From NCBI GenBank assembly GCA_011800155.1, contig CM022369.1:3534001-3598000 (forward strand): DNA of 64,000 bases, given 5' to 3'. The notes beneath the pieces were generated by a model, which searched no databases, was not told where the DNA came from, and saw nothing but the letters and a program-made list of their open reading frames with translations. Numbering within the stretch: position 1 is the first letter of the stretch; each line of letters starts with the position of its first letter. Made by a program: the position numbers and the translations under genes. This DNA is from Flammulina velutipes. Taxonomy: Eukaryota > Basidiomycota > Agaricomycetes > Agaricales > Physalacriaceae. Shown here piece after piece: positions 35,151 through 46,859 of this stretch.

Positions 35151-36210
35151 TCACCGGCACCCTCCTCGTTTCGTCGATATCCCAGGTGCTGGAAGATCCG
35201 AGTTGACCTTGGCAGTATTTCCATGCTTCGATTCCTCTTCCGCGAAAGTATGAGATAGAAAATCCCGTAACCCCGAGCCTAAAACGTTCTCGTGCATATA
35301 AGATCTGGCTTCCGGAGAGTCCAGCAGTATGAGAGTGAGAGTGACAAGGTATCCAGCGGGGTCGATGCAGTGCTCGTCCTCACAGCCAACATCTGCCACC
35401 AAAGGCTCCACATCCGTGTTTTCTGCAGCGATACCTCGTCGATCGGCAGACGGTTGGGTGTTGGGCAAAATCTCGTTCATCGAGTCCACAAGGACCGGAT
35501 AGTCAAAGCCTGTCGCCTTCAGTCCAATTCCTGAGAACATAAACTCGATCACATTCAAAACCGGGACAGAATATTGGGAGATATATGATTGAGCGATTTG
35601 TGCTGGAGATGCTGGCCAAGTCGGGTTTCGTGGGGAAAAATGAGATCGAAGCACGTTGTTGAGTGGTGCAGACTGCATGCTGCCCAAACGGGAGCAACAG
35701 GCAGCGAATCGCGACAGCTCCAGATGAAGTCGAGGAAGGCAGGCCTTTTTGAACACTGCTGGCGGATATCTGACAGCGGAGGAAGGGATAAAGAAATTGT
35801 CAACAATGACGCAGCGTACGTCGAAAACGCGAACTTCATGATAGGTCGTAGGCTGACTTGTCTATTCGAGGGAAGGAAATGTGTGTTGTGGAGATCGGCG
35901 ATATCTCCAAAAAAACACCGCCAAACGAAGATTGACTTCGGAAAATGAGAAGAGGCCTTGCTATGGATGAGTTTATTCTCGCGACTGAAAGGTGTCGGTG
36001 AGTAGCGAATGAATCACCGGGGTGGACAATTATCGACGGCAATTTGGAGGCGTGACACTGTGAATTGGAGGATGGGAATGTAAATGAGCTCGGCGCCCAC
36101 TTGATGACCGGATAGGAGGATAGATGCGGTAGAGTGATCTGTGCTGGCCAGGCGTTGGAGGGTTGGTAAGGGCAGTCTCCCCAAGGCGTATAAACCCGCT
36201 GGGACTCCAT
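35150..36210 (-). pseudogene. Degenerate family A-like copy A6
   Basis: The minus strand at 35151-35756 gives VEPLVADVGCEDEHCIDPAG, the family A signature with one change of register, followed by LTLTLILLDSPEARSYM. The part further upstream (35.8-36.2 kb) does not match the other A copies and may be a different gene that was joined to it. Frames are broken. Confidence 0.35.
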
Positions 36211-36489
36211 AGATGGACCTCACGGTTAGGGAGATGGTTGACGAACCAGTCGCGAAAGGCATTATATGGTTGTCTGCGATATTTCGAGGAGGTCTGACAG
36301 GCAGCTGTCGGAGCTGGATAGACGAAAAGACTGTGAGACACATGGCAGGACAAATGCGAGTGGTAGTAGGAACAGTTACGTCACTGTTTCAGAGGCCGGC
36401 AAATAGGATATCGAGGGGACTGCTGCTCATAGGTCAGAAAGCAGACAACATACAAGACGCAAATATTACGCACCTCGTCGGAACTTGAA

Positions 36490-37050
36490 TGATGTTCCGA
36501 CTGACTCTGCGTTGAGTCATTCTTCCCTATTCAAAGTGGTAACGAATGGTCGCGGCCAAAAAAGCGGAGCAACGTCAAGCAGCTGGGATCCATGGTGCAT
36601 CCAACAATTGCCCACTGGCAGACGATCATTATTATCAACGACATCCGAATTTGTTGCGGGTGTTCGTTATGTGCACAAATATGCGAGAGCCAAATCGGTA
36701 GCTGAGCTCTTGAGTGGGCAGATGGCAAACGATGGGCATCGAGCGCAGCGACGCAAGCAAGCATTGCCACCGATGTCGTAGGCTGATTGATGTTCCTTTC
36801 GGTTGGAAACCCTCCATCATGCACGAGACGACGAACTGCTGAAGCTTGGGCGCTGGGACCATGGATGAGAGGGGCCCTGCGCGAATGAGAGTCAATTTCC
36901 ATGTACCACTTTTCAAGGACACAGCTTACCGAACAAGTTAAGAATTCATTCATTCGTACGGACGGGGGCGAAACCACATCGTTTTCGGTATCCTACAAGG
37001 TGATCGTTGGAATTTTGGGAAGAATCAAGAACACGATGACACATCCAACG
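36490..37050 (-). pseudogene. Family A fragment A7
   Basis: 36800-36930 aligns with 1630-1750 and 13035-13150: shared CCCTCCATC, GCGCTGGGACC, GGATGAGAGG, GCGAATGAGAGTCAATTTCCATGTA and ACCGAACA. The surrounding sequence is too diverged to follow. It lies directly before a B block. Confidence 0.4.
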
Positions 37051-38570
37051 GAGAGAGAGCTCGGGTGTGAAAGTGCGAAGTACGAAGTAGGGCGAATGAA
37101 GAATCAAATGGATGATACGGTAGGCTGCGTGTAGCCTGATGCTGAACGGAAAGATGTAGAACGCATCGATAGAGGTTAATGGAGTAGATAAAGAGGCGAC
37201 GAAGATGCACCGGGAGACGAGGGGACCACGGGGTTAAAAGATGAATAGCTGTATTGGTTGGGATATGGAAGGATGGAATGGCATAGGGGTTCGTCATCGA
37301 AGAGGCTAAAAGCTGACACGTTAAGAGTGTTCGGCTGCCCACGCAAAGGCTTGCGAGCACTGATTGCTGATTTTGGAATCGTGCTTAGGCACCGGTTTTC
37401 GGAGGAGGTATGTGACTGTTTGCCTTTGCCTCGCTGCCATCCAGCGCCATCATGGGATGTCCACCGAAATCCAACGATAATTCTTTGCTACGCATACCAG
37501 CGACGGTGTAGCGCTTGCGCTCGAGTCTTCGTCGTCCCCAGCGGCTACTGTTCGTTGTCCGCCCTGCTCAGTTCCTCTGCCATGCACTCCGTGATGGTGA
37601 TATCGTCTCCGTTGGGATCATTAACGCCGTCGACTTGGTCAACGATCTTGCAAACAGGATTTTGCAAGATCGAGCGATGGATGGCTGACGATCACTGGTT
37701 GAAGCTGTACTTTGAGAGGGCGCGTGAGGATCAAAAATCTGTTAGAAGAAGGTTACACATACATTCGAATACCCCCGTTTCGACCTCGACGTATGGCTGA
37801 CCGTCTTGAAACGAAAGGCTTCCCAACAAAAATTCGAGGCCGTTTGGGACATTCAGCGCGTCCATGACTCCTCCACGGGGGGATGAGGAAACACCGCCAC
37901 GGCTCGTTCCCAGGACGCTCGCGCCGCTATCGAGCAACTGGTGATCTTGACGTTCAGACGACAGAGTCTTGCCAACATATCTCATGGACTGCTCGGACAT
38001 GGCACCATCAGCTGAGCGATGACAGAGGTTGCTGGGCGCGCATGCAGACGACAACTTGAGCGGGATGGTTTCGACTGAGTGCTTGCATTTGAGTCAATCT
38101 GTTTAGACTGTCAAAAAAATTACGCACCAAACGCCAAACGGGTCGGTTTCGACAGCACAAGTTTTGCATCGGTAGTACCTAAGCTATGTGGTTCGTACAG
38201 CGTGATAGGAAGCTTGAGCGGTATGCTGGCAATATGGAGTGAGCAATAATAGCCAGAGGGCTTTCAGTCCTTACGACGTACCAGAAGTCATTCATCGACG
38301 ATTCTGCGCATCTGGGCGAGCATTATGCGTTTTTGGGCGGCTTCAAATGATTCCAGCCAGAGCATTGGATCTTTGTTCTGCGCGTGTCCCTCGCTATGCA
38401 AATTCTGACCACGGAATGAGTCCACTGTTCGGAATGACCGACTGGAAGCCACGCACCGCGTTCGAAACAGTTTTCTGCTGTTATTTGGCGAAGAGTATTC
38501 GGGGATGGTGATGGTCAAGAGGAAAGAAGTTCCATCACAAGCTTGAGCGTTGACCATCACCATGCGTACA
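37050..38570 (-). pseudogene. Degenerate family B copy B2
   Basis: The longest B copy. Its 5' end on the minus strand (38288-38563) reads MVMVNAQACDGTSFLLTITI; the corresponding DNA recurs at 32.35 and 46.80 kb. The middle (about 38060-38140) has the shared GACTGTCAAAAAAATTACGCACC piece, and 37050-37650 aligns with block B0. Several stops separate the parts. Confidence 0.45.
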
Positions 38571-38599
38571 AAACTCGACTGGATGTCTAATTAAACGTA

Positions 38600-39480
38600 C
38601 GTTGTTCTCCTCAATTCACACTGGTTCTCTAACATTCTTGACAGTTCAAAATTAGTTGGAAAATCTGGGTGAATTGCTTTACGACGAGTCACCACTCTCA
38701 ACCAGTTTGTTCTATTTCCTACATCGTCCAACATTCGGACATCCAGCGAAGACTGTCCCTATGCATAACACAGGCCTATCTGGACTCTGGAGATCTTCTG
38801 TCCTATCGCCGGTCTAAGCCTCTCAACTCTGCGAATTACGCCGTGCAATCTAAAGCTTCTACCTTCCACAAATTCGACGCGCCCAGCATTGACTTGTTTG
38901 CCACCGTTTGGATCGCGTCCACTATCCCAGCCTCACTCCCAATCACACAGGAATGATGCTGTTTAGCGTATTTTAGACGGTACATCTCATAGACTCATAC
39001 GCGATGTCTCTAACACAACGGCACCAAATTCCACCTCTGCAGCTCCTTGAAACCCAATGGCGCGTTCCTCCCCAGTTCCTTCCATCTTTATTCCCTTACT
39101 ACCACCTTTAGCCCACATGCACACGAGATACGCGCCGACGGATTCAGGAAGAAACACAAGACACCCGTCGATGTTGGCCGTACCGGAGCAAAAAAATAAA
39201 CCCCAAACAATGAACGTCCCATTGACTCAAACCACGAGTTCGACAAAAGCTCGAAGTTCTTGCTCTCGCTTCTGCAAGACTCAGACTGCGGCAACTTGTT
39301 ACTCGACCAGCAACCAACGAACAAAACTTCGCCTCCCGAGTGCCGGCGTCAACCTACCTTCAGCCAGCGACGTCGATTGGCCACATCAGCGTAACCGCAT
39401 TAGAGTTCAAACCCTGCTGTTGGACTCGGAGTTAGGCATGTGTTTCATTGAATCCTCCGCTGCTTTGACTCACCCTCTCT
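38600..39480 (+). pseudogene. Degenerate family C copy C2
   Basis: 38605-38630 shares the CTCAATTCACACT start with C1 and C3. 38900-38990 aligns with 24850-24920, and 39150-39350 aligns with 25030-25180 (CTTCTGCAAGACTCAGACTG; CAACCAACGAACAAAACTT). Short frames only. Confidence 0.45.
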
Positions 39481-39663
39481 CTAGACATGAGGTTCAGATA
39501 TCATTGAGCCTAGCACCTTGTATATTCGACTCTGTGAAAATGCACATCTTCTTTGATTTGCTCGGCCATGCATCGCCTTCATCAGTGCTGTCGCCTCATG
39601 TTGTCTGTACACACTGCTGTAATCAATATTTCTCACGCTCGTCTCTTGACGCGTACCTTGATC

Positions 39664-42600
39664 ATGTCGACCTCGAAGACTGTCACCCATGCATTTTCTG
39701 GTTCAAAAACAAGCAATATAAAAGCAGCCCTCGAGATCCTGAAAGATGTCGGGAAGATTCTCGAAGCTGTACCATACCTGGAGGGAGTCGCTGGGATACT
39801 CAAGATCATCGTTGATATGAAGCAAGTGAGTACAGCCATGTCATCTTGTAAGTCTATACAGTGTACTTATGAGGGCAACTTTCTAGGAGTCCACCGAGAG
39901 TAACGAGGAATGGGAAAGGACGATGGATGGTGTTCGAGATCTGCTGAAGATCGTCGAAGGTCAGGCCAGAGATATTCACGATCGGACGTTGGTCATTCCC
40001 GAGTACCTCAAGGAAGCGACAGCTGGGCTGGAGTCGTGTGTCGAGAGGATCGTCATGGTGTTCGAGAAGATCGAGGGCATGAAACACTACAAGAGGATCC
40101 TTCGTCGTCGAGAGCTCAAGGCCGACGCCGTGAAGTGCTCGAGTGACGTCGATAGAGCACTTTCGTTATTCCGTGTATGTGTTTTGTCCTGCCTACATAT
40201 TTATGCATCTCGCTAACAGTTCCCGTGCAGACGAAGCTCCAGTTCAAGATGGCTATCCAGATCAACGACCTGCATGCTGGTAGCGGTGGCACTGTTACGT
40301 CAGGCTCTGCACGAGTCAGTCTCCCCGTCTGTCCCTTCCCCAGCGACCTTTTCACGGGACGTGTTGCGCTTCTTGAAGAACTCGACAAACTTCTCACTGG
40401 CCCGGCCCGGCGCACAGTGACTATTGTCGCCAAAGGCGGCTCCGGAAAGACCCAACTTGTGCTCAAGTTCGTCGAAGAGCAAAAGTCGCGGTAAGTACTA
40501 TGTATCTATCATCTCATAGTTCATCATGCTCACTCTATCCTGCAGCTTCTCACAGGTATTCTTTGTTGATGCGAGTTCCGCAGAGACAATTTCAAGTGTG
40601 TTTGGGCTGATTGCGAAGGCGGGTGGTGTGGGTGGTTCGGTTGAAGATGCACGAAACTGGTTCACTGGGAACAGTGAGGAGTGGCTGCTCATTCTTGACA
40701 ATGCCGATGATCTCACTCTTGACCTTGGTCAATACATTCCTCACTCATCTCGAGGAAAGATCATTGTAACGAGTAGAAACTATGAAGTGTCACGGCATGC
40801 TTCTAGTTCGCCTGACTGCTCCATACATCTTCCCGACCTTGATGAGTCAGATGCAGTAGATCTTCTTCTGAAGTCTGCCCGTCTCGACTCCAAGTCATGC
40901 ATCTATCATGTCAGTGCTTTGGCTATTGTCAAGGAGTTGGGGTTTATGGCATTGGCAATCACACATGCCGGAGCATATATCTCACAGTCATGTCAGCTGC
41001 AGGACTATCTTAGCCTCTTTCGTTCTCAGAGTGTCAATCTACTGAAGGAACATAAAACTCAGAGCATAAATGGCTATCCTCATACTGTCTTCTCTACCCT
41101 TGACCTGAGCTATCAAAGACTCAGTGATTCTGCCAAAGCTCTTCTTCATGTGTTATCTTTCTTTCATCATTCCAATGTTCCACTCCAGATATTTTCTTGT
41201 GCTGCTAAAAATGTCTTTGTAGAGGAATCAAATTCTCTCATTGCTTCATTGCTTCATTATTTCTCGTTCTTCACCTCTAGTCAGAGGTTACAAAGTTCTG
41301 TACGACATAATACTGCTTCCTCTATGAAACTTCTGAGAGAATTTCTCTCCCCTTATTGGGATGCTAGTCAGGAAGAGTGGCTTCCAGTTACATTTCTAGA
41401 GACTGTTTCAGAGCTGCAGCAGCATTCAATTGTCTCGTTTGACACATCTATTCAAACTTTGTCACTGCATTCTATTGTTCATATGTGGGCAAGAGACATT
41501 GTTCCAGTACAAGATCTGGCTCATGCTACAGCATTAGAAATTCTGAGCTATGCTACTCCTAGATCTAGTCATCCTTCAGTACAGGAGGTCACATTGCTTC
41601 TGCAACTTGCTTCTCATGCCAGTTATCTTTATAACATGACAGCACCATTACTTGTGACAGCAAATATACCAATTAAAACAGCAGTAGCATTGATTTTCTA
41701 TCATGCAGGCTTTTTAGAAAAAGAATTGTTTGTACGCAAAGAAATCTTACACTTGGAGTATAAAAGAAATATTACTCATAAAATACAAAAAGCAAAGCAA
41801 GCATTAGCAATTACATACTCTCAACTTGGTGAATATTCTAAGGCTGAAAGGCTACAACAAGAAGCATTGAAGTGGTGTAATCAGACTCATGGGAAGCAGC
41901 ATCAAGCTACTTGTGATGTTATGACCAATCTGGCAGCTACTTATTCTCACCTTGGTCGTCATCTGGACGCTAAAAAGCTAGAAGAAGAGGTCTTGAAGTG
42001 GTGTAAGCAGAGTTTAGGAAAGGAACATCCAAATACATGGGATGCAATGTCAAATTTGGCAATCACATATACCGAACTTGGGCAGTATTTAGAAGCTGAA
42101 AAGATAGAGCAGGAGGTTCTAAGATTGCATACTCAGATCCTGGGGGAGCAGCATCCAGACACCTGGAAAGCTATGGCAGGTTTATCAATAACATATCGTC
42201 ACCTGGGTCAGTATACTGAAGCTGAGAAGCTGCAGCAAAAAGTCATAAAGTGGCGTCAACAAGTTATGGGACAGCAACACCCAGATACTTGTGATGCAAT
42301 AGCATGTTTAGCTGATACATATCATTGTCTTAGACAATACACTAAAGCTAAAAAGCTGAAAGAGGAAGTATTGAAGTTGCGCCAGCAGGTTCTAGGGCAG
42401 GAGAATGTAGATACCCAGTCTGCTATGAGAAGTTTGGCATCTACATGCCGTCAACTTGGTCAGTTCATTGAAGCTCAGAAATTAGAGCAAGAGATTCTGC
42501 AGTGGCATAAACAGGTTTTAGGAGAGCAGCATCCAGATACATGGAAAGCTATGACAAAGTTAGCATCTACATACTGCCAACTTGGTCACTTTGATCAAGC

Positions 42601-43522
42601 TCAAAACTTAGTGCAGGAAGTTCTAAGATCATATAGAAAGAGTCTAGGAGACAACCATCCATGTACCAGGAAATCTATGAAAACTTTAGCATCTATCTAT
42701 AGTCGGCTTGGTCAGTTCATTGAAACTAAGACACTAGAGCAAGAAATTCTGCAGTGGCATAGAAAGGTTATGGGAGAGCAACATCCAGATACTTGGAAAG
42801 CTATGGTGAATTTAGCACATACATGCCGTCAACTTGGCCAGTTCAGTGAGGCTCAGAAATTGGAGCAAGAGCTTTTAAAATGGCACAGACAGGTTCTAGG
42901 AGACCAACATCCATATACAAGGAGGTCTATGACAAATTTAGCATCTACATATCATCAACTGGGTAATTTCTTTGAGGTTCAGAAATTGCAAGAAGAGATT
43001 CTACAGTGGTACAAAGAGATCAAGGGAGAGCAACATCCAGATACTTGGAAAGCTATGAAAAATTTAGCATTGACATATTACGAACTTGATCAGTATACCA
43101 AAGCTAAAAAACTGGCCCAAGAAGTACTAAGATGGCATAAACAGATCTTGGGAGAGCAACATCCAGACACCTGTCATGCTATGCAAAATTTGGCAGCAAC
43201 ATATCGTCAACTTGGTCATCATTCTAAGGTCAAAAAGCTAGACCAGGAGGTGTTAAAGTGGTGTAAACAGTTCCTAGGAGAGCAAAATCCAGATACCTGG
43301 AATGCTATGGCAGATTTAGCCTCTACATATTATGAACTTGGTCAATTTGTTGAATCTGAGAAGTTGGAGCAAGAGGTTCTGAGGTGGCGCAGACAGGTAC
43401 TAGGAGACCAGCATTTGGACACCAGGAGAGCTAAGAGAAATTTAGCTACTATTTATCGTCAACTTGGTCAAGTTACACAGGCTGAGAAACTAGAACAAGA
43501 GGTACAGTTGTCAGTAATATAG
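39664..43522 (+). CDS. NLR-like STAND NTPase: helical N-domain, NB-ARC, 14 TPRs
   Basis: Four exons, 39664-39825, 39887-40174, 40231-40490 and 40546-43522, with canonical introns of 61, 56 and 55 bases, give 1228 residues. Residues 1-180 are alpha-helical (KDVGKILEAVPYLEGVAGIL; RDLLKIVEGQARDIHDRTL) and resemble the four-helix-bundle (HeLo/MLKL-type) domains found at the start of fungal NLRs; this is inference. The NTPase shows FTGR (191-194), Walker A GGSGKTQ (219-225), Walker B LLILDNADD (about 284-292) and the sensor KIIVTSR; the GxP-type motif is altered to GFMALA. From about residue 640 to the end there are 14 kinesin-light-chain-type TPRs of 42 residues (HPDTWKAM..LA.TYRQLGQ...A.KLE.EVL). 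STAND proteins oligomerise on ligand sensing and signal through the N-domain. The NTPase/TPR exon is visibly richer in A and T than neighbouring genes. No stop or frameshift was seen. Confidence 0.9.
41800..43515 (+). repeat. Coding TPR array, 126-bp units
   Basis: About 14 tandem 126-base units encode the TPRs. From the sixth unit on, two unit types alternate: one with GEQHPDTWKAM and one with GDQHPYTRRSM or a variant, so the true period is close to 252 bases. Adjacent same-type units are more alike than neighbours, which suggests duplication of pairs or gene conversion. Confidence 0.75.
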
Positions 43523-43729
43523 TATATCATGCATGAGTTCTTCTATTTACTATGTAGTATATACTATATTGTTCTTGAGAATCGGAAACAGGCTGTTATC
43601 AGCATATATCATCTTTTCTAGCTCTTGTGCTAACCATCAGTGGATTCATCTAAGAAGACTTAGAGATGTCCTTGTGAACAGGTGTAGGGCTGAATTGTGT
43701 GAAACAATTGTCGTTATAGAGCATTAGAG

Positions 43730-46080
43730 GTCCCCATTGGTCACGAGGGGTATGTGTGTCTTCAGCAAACGGGAGCGAGTCAATGATGGCAATAAAAGCT
43801 GAAGTTGAGTGTCACATGGATATACAATAACGATAGGTGAATGTCCATCACCACAACTCCAGTGATGCCTTCTAGATGATGTGAAGAACACAGTGTTCAT
43901 CGCCGAGTCCATAAAGTATCCCTCCCCGACTGCTCCACCAGTGATGGATTGTGAGTCCTTCACAGCCCATGAGAGGTTCCCAAAAAATACAGCTTCGACC
44001 TCCTTGAGGTAGTCGGGCGACGAAACCTTGAGCGTAGCTGCGATACAGCGGGGTGGATGTAGCCCCGCCAACATCCCCCAAGCGCCGCTCTAGACACGCG
44101 GTCTTGCTTTGTCCATCGGCAGACACATTGGGTGTTGGCCAGTGTGAACGTGGACTTACTCACGCTCAACGCCTTCCTAAGAAACGAAGAAACTTCAGCA
44201 ACGAACAAAATCGAAAGTTGATAAGACTTACCGGCCTGGTTTCTCTTCCGCGGTGGCAACGGCTTCCTTACACTCCTTCAGGATTTGCTGCACTCCCACC
44301 ACCTACTCCATCCCCACCTCTTCTTCGTTCATCTCCGAATCCAAGATGTTGGCCAAGCCCAACGACAGCATCCCCGCCCGACGGAGCCCACCTCCCTTCT
44401 CTCACCTACGCATTCTCGTTCTACCCTCGACATCCACACAAAGCGGCTTCGTCATCGTCGGCAAACAACGCTGCCATAGGCCCGAGCAAGTACGCGTCGC
44501 CGCACAACTCCTTATCTATCGAAACACCGGGGACAAGAAATTACTCATCCCATCGACAACACTCCTTTGAGACTCTTTCACATCCTGTTCCTTCGACGAC
44601 TGTAATACCCTCGGCATTGCACCCGCGCACACAGTAATGTCAGCCACGGGGGACAGATAAGAGCCTCTGACAGTAAGATGCTGTAATGCTGGAAAGAACG
44701 ACACATCCGAGACGACGAAGGACTCGAAATCGGTCTTGACGAGCTCGAGCGTTCGGTCAGAGGCCCAACGTCCATAGCAGAAGACGTAGAACACTCCTTT
44801 GGACTCTTTTTGTTGCGGGAAACTGATGATGTAGTGGACCAAGAGCGGTGAAGAGCTGATCTTTGAACGGTGTCAGAGGCGGTGGGAAGGAAGAAGACGC
44901 GCTGTCGTAGCTCCAAGATTTTGTTGCCATCTTGAACGAGCATCATCTCCGCGAAAAGAATGGCGGTCGTCTTGTCATCGTGGCACAGGACACCGACAAT
45001 AAGGGGAATGTTCTTGGCGGTCGAGAATGCGGTTTGAGCCACATCGCGCAGGGCTCTGAATCATCCGTGAAGGACGCCAAAGACCACAAAGTTGGGAACT
45101 TGAGAGTTAGATGCAACGAAAGGAACGAGTTGATCGATGACGCCGTCTACGTTGAGCATGTCCCAGCATGCTGGTTGTCCATGATCATTTGGGAGAGAAT
45201 TATCTTTCGGAATGTTAGAGAGGAGAAAAAAAGGAGTAAAAAAAGTACCAGAATACGAACTGCCCTATCTTTGTCGGGTCGCTTTGGAGTAGAGTAGACG
45301 ATATGAATTAAGCCTGCTTCGAACGCAGCATTTCATATCCCGTCAAAAGAGAGCCAGACTGACACCCAGCTTGGTATGATTAGATAGCGACCCGTCCAGA
45401 CAGAGCAGAATGCTTCAACGACTGGCGCTGGCTCTTCACTGTCCATTTGACGAGCCAAAGCCCATTCTTCCGAGGCGCCATCTAGATCGGGGTCCTTGTA
45501 TTGGAGATGGAGGACGCGAGTGATCCAGTCCGAGGGCCGAAAGGAGCTCCTTGTCTGTGTCTTCCAACGTGTTCAGCTTCTCTACTGCGACGGCAGAGAG
45601 AGGGTTGGGATGGTAGAGGGTGTCGATGAAAATGAGAATAATATCAGCCTTGGTGGTAGCGGTTATCTTGACGGTAACGGTCTTGACCTGCGTCTGGAAG
45701 TCCTCGTCGGAGAGATAGTGGCCGAGGATATCTGCAGCGGCGGAAACGGTCTCACTGGACGTGGACGTGGACGTGGTGGATGCTTGCGTAGACAACATCA
45801 TCATGTTCGGCAACGCGGAACCCGTGCGAGCCTCTGACATTAGCATGGCAAAGTGCGGGAGGAAAAAGGGAGAAGAGACGGGGTCCGTCCTGGAGAAAGA
45901 CGAATTATTTGAGTCCCATATCGAGGGATGGGGGTCTTATTCTTGGTGGTATGGGGATTCGTTCGATTCTTGTGTCTGCGAGTCTGTCGTTGGCAGAGCC
46001 AGTGAGGCTGACACAGATTCTCCGGAATCATGGTCAACGATATCGTTGGGAACGGAATCCCGGAGACGGCAACCAAATGG
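43730..46080 (-). pseudogene. Family A copy A8
   Basis: Reads on the minus strand from about 45846: TVSAAADILGHYLSDEDFQ, QVKTVTVKITATTKADIIL, then a frame at 44578-45042 with LPLIVGVLCHDDKTTAILFA and LRQRVFFLPTASDTV, then RLGDVGGATSTPLYRSY near 44.07 kb, and SSPDYLKEVEAVFFGNLSW and GEGYFMDSAMNTVFF down to 43.87 kb. This copy preserves the family order best and shows intron-like borders (TTACCGGCC-type junctions near 44.23 kb), but at least two stretches leave frame. It starts about 210 bp after the NLR stop and converges on it. Confidence 0.5.
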
Positions 46081-46850
46081 CTAAACGAAGGCACATGAGC
46101 ATGGGGGACACTCCGGACAAAAGGTGCACATACTTTTCATGACGCCTACTTCGCTTGACCTTGATGTATTGCTCACAGAGGTGAAACCTAAAGGCTTGCG
46201 CGCGCAAATGCGAGATCGCTTTGGACGTTCAGCGCGTCGACAAATCTTCCACGACCAGAGACGAAAGTGCGTTGGGAAGCCCGGGTTCATAGGTCTGGAT
46301 GCAGAATTAAGTTGACATCCAAAGACAGGGAGAAATCTTCGAGAGTGTATTTCTTGTAGTAGACGGAATATTCTGCTTGTTTAGCGCGCGGGGGAACTGC
46401 TCTGTTTCGTGCACCGTCAAAGCGGATAGAACGAGAGACGACCGAGGCCACATTTGGAGGACACATTGAGGGCGGAGACTTTAACTGAAACTTGCAATTG
46501 AGTCGATCTATGTTGACTATCAAGGATGTTACACACCAGAGCCGGAAATTGGGATGTCGGTTCGCTCTCGAAGGCACGAGATTCGTGACAGTGCCGCCTA
46601 ACTGTGCAGTTTATATCGCAAGAGAGAGAAATGTCCAACGCAGCCTGCAGGGGATAATTGGATAATACACTGGCGAGATAAAGTGAGCAAAAAACATCAT
46701 GTTCAGTCCACACGACAACGTACCAGAAAATCCTTAATTGTGGTGTTTCCAGTCGACGGAAGCGCTGCAGTGCGAGCATTGTGCATTTTCGGGTAATACA
46801 GGTCATGGTCGAGAGCAAAAGATAAGTATGTTGCCATCAAACTGGAGCTT
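46080..46850 (-). pseudogene. Degenerate family B copy B3
   Basis: 46440-46540 aligns with the shared B piece (ATTGAGTCGATCTATGTTGACTATCAAGG...ACACACCAG). 46795-46830 has the B start region CAGGTCATGGTCGAGAGCAA. The open frames at 46287-46818 disagree in phase with the other copies. Confidence 0.45.
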
Positions 46851-46859
46851 GATCGATAT

